Assembly (NCBI GenBank): GCA_016218545.1
Contig: JACRDQ010000029.1
Location: forward strand, 18,034 to 82,033
Length of the DNA: 64,000 nt
Reading direction: 5' to 3'
Source: Elusimicrobiota bacterium
GTDB taxonomy: Bacteria > Elusimicrobiota > Elusimicrobia > UBA1565 > UBA9628
Part shown: positions 58,118 to 64,000 of the stretch, piece after piece
Position numbering within the stretch: position 1 is the stretch's first letter
How the letters are laid out: every line of letters begins with the position of its first letter
Program-made: the position numbers and the translations under genes
Notes under the pieces: model-generated
Database searches by the model: none
The model's input: only the letters and a program-made list of their open reading frames with translations
What the model was told of the DNA's origin: nothing

Positions 58118-58486
58118 TTACACGACCTCCGGGGCCAGCGAGATGATCTTGAGATATTCCTTCTCGCGCAGCTCGCGCGCCACGGGCCCGAACACGCGGG
58201 TCCCGCGCGGGTCGCCGTTCTCATCGATGAGGCAGACCGCGTTGTCGTCGAAGGAGACGAGCGAGCCGTCCGGCCGCCGCTCCTGGCGCTTGACGCGCAC
58301 GACCACGGCCTTGACCACCTCGCCCTTCTTGATGGGGCCGTTGGGGATGGCGTCCCTGACGCTGCAGACGACGATATCGCCCAGATGGGCGTAGCGCCGC
58401 TGGCTGCCTCCGAGGATCTGGAAGCACTGGAGCTTCCGGGCTCCCGAGTTGTCCGCGACGTTGACGATCGATCTCAGCTGGATCAT
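58118..58486 (-). CDS. rplN: Ribosomal protein uL14
   Basis: 122 residues: [54 protein letters not shown]. It lies at the subunit interface. The next gene follows without spacing. Confidence 0.97.
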   Translation of the reverse strand: MIQLRSIVNVADNSGARKLQCFQILGGSQRRYAHLGDIVVCSVRDAIPNGPIKKGEVVKAVVVRVKRQERRPDGSLVSFDDNAVCLIDENGDPRGTRVFGPVARELREKEYLKIISLAPEVV

Positions 58487-58495
58487 ACGGGAATC

Positions 58496-58792
58496 CTATG
58501 CCTTCTTGGCGCTGCCCTCGCCGCTCACGACCCGCACGAGCCGCCAGCGCTTGGTCTTGGAGAGGGGCCGGGTGCTCATGATCTCGACGAGGTCGCCCTC
58601 TCTCGACTTGTTCTCCTCGTCGTGCACGTAGAATTTCTTGGTCAGCCGCTGCACCTTCTCGTAGAACGCGTGGCGGACCTGCCGCGTCACCTTCACGACG
58701 CGGGTCTTGTCCATGCGGGCCTGGACCACGACGCCCTCGAAAGTCTTGCGATGACTCCTATCGACCGCTACAGTGGGGGTTTCCTTCGCCAT
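58496..58792 (-). CDS. rpsQ: Ribosomal protein uS17
   Basis: 98 residues: KTFEGVVVQARMDKTRVV, FYVHDEENKSREGDLVEIMSTRPLSKTKRW, in part. An OB-fold primary 16S binder. The Ala/Lys tail is short. Confidence 0.96.
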   Translation of the reverse strand: MAKETPTVAVDRSHRKTFEGVVVQARMDKTRVVKVTRQVRHAFYEKVQRLTKKFYVHDEENKSREGDLVEIMSTRPLSKTKRWRLVRVVSGEGSAKKA

Positions 58793-58793
58793 T

Positions 58794-59003
58794 TCACGCG
58801 CTCCTGGCTGCGGACTTCTCGTTGATGAGGGTCTCGAGGCGCGCCGCGTGGCGGCGCAGGGTCCGTAGCTCGAGCGGGTTCTTCACCTTGGCGATGCGGT
58901 GCTTGAATTTCAGGCGGAACCGCTTGTCCACGGTCTGGCGGAGCTCTTCCTTGAGCTCCGGCACCGTCATGTTCCTCTTCGTTTCCCAATCCTTGGCCTT
59001 CAC
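58794..59003 (-). CDS. rpmC: Ribosomal protein uL29
   Basis: 69 residues from a GTG overlapping the rplP stop (GTGA), with GGGAGG four bases before it. [19 protein letters not shown] and [16 protein letters not shown] are the family's two helices. It lies at the tunnel exit near the SRP/trigger factor site. Confidence 0.95.
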   Translation of the reverse strand: MKAKDWETKRNMTVPELKEELRQTVDKRFRLKFKHRIAKVKNPLELRTLRRHAARLETLINEKSAARSA

Positions 59004-59416
59004 ACTTCCTCCCGAGCGACGAATCTGGTCCTGATGGGGAGCTTGTACGAAGCGTTGTAAAGGGCCGTCTCGGCCTCGGCGCGGGAGACGCCCTGGATCT
59101 CGAACAGGACGCGGCCCGGCTTGACGACGGCGACCCAATGGTCCGGCGCTCCCTTGCCCTTTCCCATGCGGGTCTCGGCCGGATGCTTGGTCACGGCCTT
59201 GTCGGGGAAGATCCTCACCCAGAGCTTGCCGCCCTTCTTGAGCTGGCGGCCGATGGCCACGCGCACGGCCTCGATCTGCCGCGCCGTCACCCAGCGGGGC
59301 TCGAGCGCCTTCAGGGCGTACTCGCCGAAGGCGATCTGCGTGCCCCTCTTGGCCATCCCCTTGAGCCGGGGCTGGCTGTGCGTCTTGCGGTACCTGACCC
59401 TCTTGGGCATCAGCAT
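59000..59416 (-). CDS. rplP: Ribosomal protein uL16
   Basis: 138 residues: [64 protein letters not shown], in part. It organises the A-site region of the large subunit. Confidence 0.97.
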   Translation of the reverse strand: MLMPKRVRYRKTHSQPRLKGMAKRGTQIAFGEYALKALEPRWVTARQIEAVRVAIGRQLKKGGKLWVRIFPDKAVTKHPAETRMGKGKGAPDHWVAVVKPGRVLFEIQGVSRAEAETALYNASYKLPIRTRFVAREEV

Positions 59417-59417
59417 A

Positions 59418-60185
59418 TCAGGCCTGCCCCCCTTCTCCGGCGGCCGGCGCGGCGGGCTCCGCCGGCGCCGAGGCCTGGACGACCACCGGGGCCGCGGGAA
59501 CCGCGCCCTCTCCGGTCTCCAGGGCCGTCTTGGCCATGGTCAGGAGCTCCTTGTGGCTCTTGACGAAATGCTCCTTCTTGAAGATCCAGACCTTGCAGCC
59601 GATCAGGCCGGCCATGGTGTGGGCCTCGGCCAAGCCGTAATCGATGTCCGCGCAGAAGGTGTGCAGCGGGACCCGGCCCTCGCGCATCCACTCGCGGCGC
59701 GCGATCTCGCCGCCGTTGAGGCGGCCGCTGACCATGATCTTGATTCCCAGCGCCCCGGCCTGGATGGTGCGCTCCATGGTGCGCTTGAGGGTCCGGCGAT
59801 AGGCGGCGCGCTTCTCGAGCTGGGCCGCGATGGCCTCGGCCACGAGGCGGGCGTCGAGCTCGGGCTCCTTGATCTCGACGACGTTGACGAAGGTCTTGCG
59901 GCTGGTGAGGCTCTCGATCTGGCTCTTGATGTTCTCGATGTCCACGCCCTTCTTGCCGATGACCACGCCCGGCCGGGCCGTGTGGATGTTGACGCGCAAG
60001 TACGATCCCGCGCGCTCGATGCCCACCCAGCTGATGGCGGCCTGGCGGAACTGGTTCTTGACGAGGTTCCGGATCTTGAAGTCCTCGCCGATGAGGGCCG
60101 GCATGTCCCTGAGGGAGAACCACTTGGATTCCCAGTCCTGGATGTAGCCCAGCCGAACTGATTTCGGATGAATCTTTTGTCCCAT
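59418..60185 (-). CDS. rpsC: Ribosomal protein uS3
   Basis: 255 residues, about 30 more than usual. It begins [20 protein letters not shown], and has the KH segment [13 protein letters not shown] and the [15 protein letters not shown] region. The extra C-terminus is Ala/Pro/Val-rich and acidic at the end ([12 protein letters not shown]). It lines the mRNA entry channel. Confidence 0.97.
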   Translation of the reverse strand: MGQKIHPKSVRLGYIQDWESKWFSLRDMPALIGEDFKIRNLVKNQFRQAAISWVGIERAGSYLRVNIHTARPGVVIGKKGVDIENIKSQIESLTSRKTFVNVVEIKEPELDARLVAEAIAAQLEKRAAYRRTLKRTMERTIQAGALGIKIMVSGRLNGGEIARREWMREGRVPLHTFCADIDYGLAEAHTMAGLIGCKVWIFKKEHFVKSHKELLTMAKTALETGEGAVPAAPVVVQASAPAEPAAPAAGEGGQA

Positions 60186-60188
60186 ACC

Positions 60189-60551
60189 CTAGCCTTCCTG
60201 CCCGTCGGATACCACGACCGTGACGTGGCAGACTTTGCGCTTGAACGTCATGGCCCGCCCCATGGGCGCGGGCCGCACGCGCCGCATGGGGCGCATCGGC
60301 CCCTGCGTCGCGAAGCAGGACTTCACGTAGACCCGCTCGGGCAGCAACTGCCGGCCGGCCTTCGTCACCTTGAGCTTCAGGTTCTCCGCGGCCGACAACA
60401 GGGTCTTGGAGACGACGCCGACGCAAGCGCGCGGCACCATCCTCAGGAGCTGCTGGGCCTGAAGCACCTTCTTCCCCCTGATCTCGTCGAGCACCTGCCC
60501 GACTTTCCGGGGTCCGACTCTCTGGAATCTGGCTCTCGCTATGGCATCCAT
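60189..60551 (-). CDS. rplV: Ribosomal protein uL22
   Basis: 120 residues: RFQRVGPRKVGQVLDEIRGK, the hairpin region FATQGPMRPMRRVRPAPMGRA, and a basic end. Its beta-hairpin lines the exit tunnel and is a macrolide-resistance site. Confidence 0.96.
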   Translation of the reverse strand: MDAIARARFQRVGPRKVGQVLDEIRGKKVLQAQQLLRMVPRACVGVVSKTLLSAAENLKLKVTKAGRQLLPERVYVKSCFATQGPMRPMRRVRPAPMGRAMTFKRKVCHVTVVVSDGQEG

Positions 60552-60555
60552 GGTA

Positions 60556-60840
60556 TCAAGTGAGCGTCGTGGACTCTTTGTGGGCCTGGCCGTGGGTGCG
60601 GAAAGCCCTCGTGAAGGAGAACTCCCCCAGCTTGTGGCCCACCATCTGCTCCGTCACGTAGATCGGGAGGAACTTCCTGCCGTTGTGCACGGCGAAGGTA
60701 TGGCCCACGAACTCCGGGACGATCGTGCAGTCCCGGGCCCAGGTCTTGACCGGCCTCTTCTCGCCGCTGGCGTTGAGCTTCTCGATCTTCTTGCGGAGCT
60801 TCTCGTTGATGAACGGCCCCTTCTTTGTAGATCTACTCAT
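60556..60840 (-). CDS. rpsS: Ribosomal protein uS19
   Basis: 94 residues: [42 protein letters not shown], in part, and [17 protein letters not shown]. It is in the 30S head with uS13. Confidence 0.97.
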   Translation of the reverse strand: MSRSTKKGPFINEKLRKKIEKLNASGEKRPVKTWARDCTIVPEFVGHTFAVHNGRKFLPIYVTEQMVGHKLGEFSFTRAFRTHGQAHKESTTLT

Positions 60841-60844
60841 GTCG

Positions 60845-61690
60845 TCACCCCACGTTGCCCAGAGCCCTGCGGCGGTCGGAGACGATCATCCAACCCCAGA
60901 GCTTCTTCTTGTTGCGGGTCTTGAAACCCTTCGCGAGCTGGCCCCACGGAGACTGAGGGTGGTTGCCGCCCTTGGACTTGCCGCGGCCGCCGCCCATGGG
61001 GTGGTCGGTCGCGTTCATCGCCCCTCCGCGCACGGTGGGGCGGATGCCCAGGTGCCGGGAACGGCCGGCCTTGCCGACGTTCAACGTGTTGCGGTCGATG
61101 TTGGAGACCTGCCCGAGCGTCGCCACGCAGGAGACCGGGACCTTGCGGACCTCGCCGGAGGGCATCTTAAGGAGGGCGTAGGCCTCGTCCTTGGAGAGGA
61201 GCTGCGCCTGCGTGCCGGCGGAGCGCATCATCTGGCCGCCGCGGCCGGGCACGAGCTCGACGTTGTGCACGAACGAGCCCTCAGGGATCCGCGAGAGGGA
61301 CATGGCGTTGCCCGTGCGGATCTCGGCGTCCGGGCCGCTCATCACGGTCTCGCCGACCTTGAGGCCCACGGGGTGCAGGATGTAGCGCTTCTCGCCGTCC
61401 GCGTAGTGGACCAGGGAGATGCGGGCCGACCGGTTCGGGTCGTACTCGATCGAGACGACCTTCCCCGGGACGCCCAGCTTGTCCCGCTTGAAGTCCACCA
61501 GCCGGTAGGCGCGCTTGTGCCCGCCGCCGTGGTGGCGGACCATGATGCGGCCGGTGTTGTTCCGGCCGCCGGTCTTGCGCATGCCGCGCAGCAGGCTCTT
61601 CTCGGGCTTCCGGTCGGAGAGCTCCGAGAAATCCGGCGTCGTCATGTGACGCCGCGACGGAGTGTAGGGTTTGTAGGATTTGTTGGGCAT
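60845..61690 (-). CDS. rplB: Ribosomal protein uL2
   Basis: 281 residues, full length. [14 protein letters not shown] start, [19 protein letters not shown], and the conserved [21 protein letters not shown] tail near the peptidyl-transferase centre, shown in part. Confidence 0.98.
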   Translation of the reverse strand: MPNKSYKPYTPSRRHMTTPDFSELSDRKPEKSLLRGMRKTGGRNNTGRIMVRHHGGGHKRAYRLVDFKRDKLGVPGKVVSIEYDPNRSARISLVHYADGEKRYILHPVGLKVGETVMSGPDAEIRTGNAMSLSRIPEGSFVHNVELVPGRGGQMMRSAGTQAQLLSKDEAYALLKMPSGEVRKVPVSCVATLGQVSNIDRNTLNVGKAGRSRHLGIRPTVRGGAMNATDHPMGGGRGKSKGGNHPQSPWGQLAKGFKTRNKKKLWGWMIVSDRRRALGNVG

Positions 61691-61692
61691 AC

Positions 61693-61992
61693 TCAGGCTG
61701 TCTGGTCCGCCAGGTCGATCTTCTGACCCTTTTCCAGGGTGACGATGGCCTTCTTCCAGTCGGGGCGCATGCCGGTGTTGCGGCCGTAGCGGCGGGCCTT
61801 GCCCCGGACATTCATCGTCCGGACGTTCTCGACGCGGACCTTGAAGAGCTCCTCGACGGCGCGCCGGATGTCCGCCTTGGTGGCGGCCGCCGCGGTCTCG
61901 AAGACGTACTGGTTGAACTTCTCCTTCATGATGGTGCTGCGCTCCGTGAGGAGCGGACGGACGATGACACTAAAGGATGCAAGACCGGGCAT
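61693..61992 (-). CDS. rplW: Ribosomal protein uL23
   Basis: 99 residues from ATG 61992. [38 protein letters not shown] and [11 protein letters not shown] are typical. It is the docking site for trigger factor and SRP at the tunnel exit. Confidence 0.96.
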   Translation of the reverse strand: MPGLASFSVIVRPLLTERSTIMKEKFNQYVFETAAAATKADIRRAVEELFKVRVENVRTMNVRGKARRYGRNTGMRPDWKKAIVTLEKGQKIDLADQTA

Positions 61993-61994
61993 GG

Positions 61995-62648
61995 TCAATT
62001 CCACCTGCTGAGCAGGGCCTCCAGGGCGGCCTTCGTGATGACGAGCTTCCGGCAGTTCAAGGCCGAGTAAGCGTTGAGGTCCCCGGGCAGCACGACCGCG
62101 ACGCCGGGGATGTTCCGGAAGGCCCGTGTGACCATCTCGTTGGGCCGGTCGAGGACGACGATGGTCCGGGAGGAGCAGCCGAGGCTCTTGAGCACGGCCG
62201 CGGCCGACTTGGTCCTGCCGTCCTCGCAGGAGAGGGAGTCGATGAAGACCAGGTTCCCGTCCTGGAACCTCGAGGAGAGCGCCTGGGCCAGGGCCAGCCG
62301 GCTCTTGCTGCGGGGGAGCTCCACACGGACCTTGCCGGCCCGCGGGCCGAAGGTGACGCCGCCGTGCCTCCACAGCGGGGAGCGGGACGAACCCGCCCGG
62401 GCGCGGCCGGTGTGCTTCTGCTTCCAGGGCTTCTTGCCGCCGCCGGAGACCTCGTCGCGGGTCTTGGTGTTCGCGTCCCACTGCCGCCGGTTGGCCAGGA
62501 TCGCGGTCACGGCCTCGTGCAGGAACTGCGGCCGGGGCTTCAGGCCGAAGACGTCGCCCCTCAGGCCGACCTTCCCGACCTCCTGGCCCTTCTCGTTCAG
62601 CAGCGTCGCTTCCATGCTCTTCTGGGTCTCGGTCTCGGTCTTGGTCAT
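61995..62648 (-). CDS. rplD: Ribosomal protein uL4
   Basis: 217 residues: QFLHEAVTAILANRRQWDA, TRDEVSGGGKKPWKQKHTGRAR in part, and RSPLWRHGGVTFGP. Its loop reaches the exit tunnel. In E. coli it represses the S10 operon. An N-terminal METEt-like acidic start (TKTETETQKSMEA) is slightly longer than usual. Confidence 0.97.
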   Translation of the reverse strand: MTKTETETQKSMEATLLNEKGQEVGKVGLRGDVFGLKPRPQFLHEAVTAILANRRQWDANTKTRDEVSGGGKKPWKQKHTGRARAGSSRSPLWRHGGVTFGPRAGKVRVELPRSKSRLALAQALSSRFQDGNLVFIDSLSCEDGRTKSAAAVLKSLGCSSRTIVVLDRPNEMVTRAFRNIPGVAVVLPGDLNAYSALNCRKLVITKAALEALLSRWN

Positions 62649-62652
62649 GGTC

Positions 62653-63450
62653 TTATGCCGCCGGCTTCGCCTTCGAGGGCTTCTTCGTCGGCGCGATGAT
62701 GTTGCCCATCTTGTCCTTCCTGATGGTGATCCGGATCTTCTCGACCCGGAACTTCCTGGACTTCACCGTCTCGCAGAGGGTGACAAGCCCGCCCCGGGGG
62801 CCGGGGACCGAGCTCTTGAGGTAGACGAGGTTCTTGTCGGCATCGACTTTCAGGACCTCGACCTTGTGGATGCAGACCTGCTCGCAACCCATGTGGCCGG
62901 CCATCCGCTGGCCGGGGAGCACGCGGCCCAGCGAGCGGCGCGCCGCCAGCGAGCCCGGGGAGCGCTCCTTGTCGGAGGCGCCATGGGAGCCCGGCAGGCC
63001 CCGAAAATTGTGCCGCTTCATGACCCCGGCGAACCCGTGGCCCTTGGACTCGCCGCGGACGTCGAGGTAGTCGCCGGCCTTGATGATGTTGTCCAGGACG
63101 ACGGTCTGGCCGACCTCGACCCTGGGGTCGGAGGCGACGCGGAACTCCTTGACGTGGCGGGCAGGCTTGATCCCGGCGGCCTTGAACTGGCCGAGGAGGG
63201 GCTTCGGGGTGTTCTTCTCCTTGGCCTCGCCGAACGCCAGCTGCACGGCCCAGTACCCGTCGGGGCCGTCGGCCCTTTTGACCCGCATGACGGGACACGG
63301 GCCGGCCTTGACGACGGTCGCCCCGCACATGACGTTGGTCTTGTCGAAGACCTGCGTCATCCCGACCTTCTCCCCAAGAAGGAACCTGAACGTCGGCGGC
63401 GCCTTCTTCAGGCCGCCGCTTTCCGCCTTCTGCGTCGCTTCGTCTGCCAT
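62653..63450 (-). CDS. rplC: Ribosomal protein uL3 with extended ends
   Basis: 265 residues against about 210. An N-terminal MADEATQKAESGGLKKAPP extension precedes LLGEKVGMTQVFDKTNV. It contains KRHNFRGLPGSHGASDKERSPGSL in part and the GRVLPGQRMAGHMG loop. The C-terminus is also lengthened with Lys-rich residues (APTKKPSKAKPAA). An early assembly protein of the large subunit. Confidence 0.96.
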   Translation of the reverse strand: MADEATQKAESGGLKKAPPTFRFLLGEKVGMTQVFDKTNVMCGATVVKAGPCPVMRVKRADGPDGYWAVQLAFGEAKEKNTPKPLLGQFKAAGIKPARHVKEFRVASDPRVEVGQTVVLDNIIKAGDYLDVRGESKGHGFAGVMKRHNFRGLPGSHGASDKERSPGSLAARRSLGRVLPGQRMAGHMGCEQVCIHKVEVLKVDADKNLVYLKSSVPGPRGGLVTLCETVKSRKFRVEKIRITIRKDKMGNIIAPTKKPSKAKPAA

Positions 63451-63467
63451 AAAAACCTCTATGATGA

Positions 63468-63520
63468 GGACAGCTTACGCTTGTCCCCCCTCAACTTCGC
63501 GCCTCCCCCCAGGGGGAGGC
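63468..63520 (-). promoter_or_regulatory. Hairpins in the rpsJ-rplC gap
   Basis: GCCTCCCCC (63501-63509) pairs with GGGGGAGGC (63512-63520), starting on the base after the rpsJ stop. A second stem GGACA...TGTCC (63468-63486) is nearer rplC. They may be processing, attenuation or autoregulatory structures; no U-run follows either stem. Confidence 0.45.
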
Positions 63521-63844
63521 CTAAAGCTTGATCTCGACGTCCACGCCCGCCGGCAGGTCCAGCTTCATCAGCTCGTCGACCGTCTTCTGCGTCGTGCTGT
63601 TGAGCTCGATCAGCCGCTTATGAATCCGCATCTCGAACTGCTCCCGCGACTTCTTGTCCACGTGCGGCGAGCGCAGGACCGTATATCGCTTGATGTGAGT
63701 CGGCAACAGGACCGGACCGGAGACAACGGCTCCCGTCCGCTGCGCCGTCTCGACGATCTTGCCTACGCTCGCATCGAGAACGCGATGGTCGTACGCCCGA
63801 AGGCGGATGCGGATTCTCTGCTGCGGATGCTTTGTTTCGGCCAT
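63521..63844 (-). CDS. rpsJ: Ribosomal protein uS10 (NusE)
   Basis: 107 residues: [50 protein letters not shown] in part, and [13 protein letters not shown]. It is part of the 30S head and, as NusE, of NusB/NusG antitermination and transcription-translation coupling. The leader is short: AAGG eight bases before the ATG. Confidence 0.97.
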   Translation of the reverse strand: MAETKHPQQRIRIRLRAYDHRVLDASVGKIVETAQRTGAVVSGPVLLPTHIKRYTVLRSPHVDKKSREQFEMRIHKRLIELNSTTQKTVDELMKLDLPAGVDVEIKL

Positions 63845-63846
63845 AT

Positions 63847-63856
63847 ATTATACCTT
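63847..63856 (-). promoter_or_regulatory. TATAAT/AAGG element before rpsJ
   Basis: On the minus strand AAGG (63853-63856) then TATAAT (63847-63852) lie two to eight bases before the rpsJ ATG. AAGG may be the ribosome site. The TATAAT is too close to the ATG for a normal promoter of the intact gene, so its role is unclear. Confidence 0.3.
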
Positions 63857-63877
63857 AAAAATACCCCTTTTTAGCAT

Positions 63878-64000
63878 TCAATCCATGATGGCGCTGACGA
63901 CGCCCGCGCCGACGGTGTGGCCGCCCTCGCGCACCGCAAAGCGCAGCCCCTGCTCCATCGCGATGTCGCACAAGAGCGCCACCTCGATGTCGATGTTGTC
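63878..64000 (-). CDS. tuf: Elongation factor Tu, C-terminal end only
   Basis: The last 40 codons are visible, reading ...[29 protein letters not shown]...IMD. The RFAVREGG and TVGAGVV motifs are the end of EF-Tu domain 3. The rest lies outside the window. Its position 33 bases before rpsJ is the common str-S10 junction. Confidence 0.95.
   Translation of the reverse strand, partial: DNIDIEVALLCDIAMEQGLRFAVREGGHTVGAGVVSAIMD

Overview
This is GC-rich bacterial chromosome from a diderm organism. Evidence for an outer membrane is a TolC-family protein, a beta-barrel-like protein ending in Phe, and probable lipoproteins. The cell wall is diaminopimelate-type (dapF-dapA, murI, mrdA/rodA, amidase). 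I cannot fix the phylum from sequence alone. Minor pilins, tightly overlapping genes, leaderless-looking promoters and a ribosomal-protein/mre superoperon would fit a high-GC uncultured lineage such as Elusimicrobiota, but that is a weak guess. No tRNA, rRNA, CRISPR or transposase gene was seen, and no stretch over 300 bases lacks a gene.

Layout. 1-909: 3' part of a secreted serine protease. 1020-7541 (minus): a surface-glycan block (asparagine-synthase-like enzyme, two GT2 glycosyltransferases, a PMT-type membrane glycosyltransferase, a GT9), broken by a palindromic REP-like element. 7684-13429 (plus): an overlapping chain of histidine kinase, TldD, PrcB-like lipoprotein and two unrecognised exported proteins. 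13488-14066: orphan secretin N-domain protein. 14092-16013: divergent response regulator/histidine kinase pair. 16062-19883: three minor-pilin-like genes. 19893-22552 (minus): cNMP-patatin fusion and Nudix hydrolase, divergent from dnaE. 22575-33821 (plus): dnaE, CheY-like regulator, outer-membrane protein, PPi-type phosphofructokinase, HAMP protein, TolC, patatin, TPR protein, dapF and dapA, almost all stop/start overlapping. 33860-35911: membrane protein with a spermidine-synthase-like domain.

36000-64000 (minus): one very long unidirectional run, tuf-S10-spc-alpha operon genes (rpmD absent) ending rpoA-rplQ, then directly mreB-mreC-mreD-mrdA-rodA, rng, amidase, murI, rho, ridA and a lipoprotein gene. 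Translation, shape/wall growth and RNA turnover/termination are thus arranged as one transcriptional neighbourhood.

Most notable points: (1) a Rho that lacks the whole N-terminal OB-fold RNA-binding domain and carries a Gly/Gln/His/Arg-rich disordered segment instead, four genes downstream of an RNase E/G whose own N-terminal extension has a similar composition; (2) symmetric TTATAA promoters serving two divergent gene pairs with start codons about 7-10 nt away, implying leaderless mRNAs; (3) a seven-codon Arg-rich leaderless uORF whose stop overlaps the start of the cNMP-patatin gene; (4) two mutually exclusive hairpins over the secY Shine-Dalgarno site; (5) a hairpin-interrupted intergenic repeat inside the ribosomal operon that also makes a 35-codon ORF.
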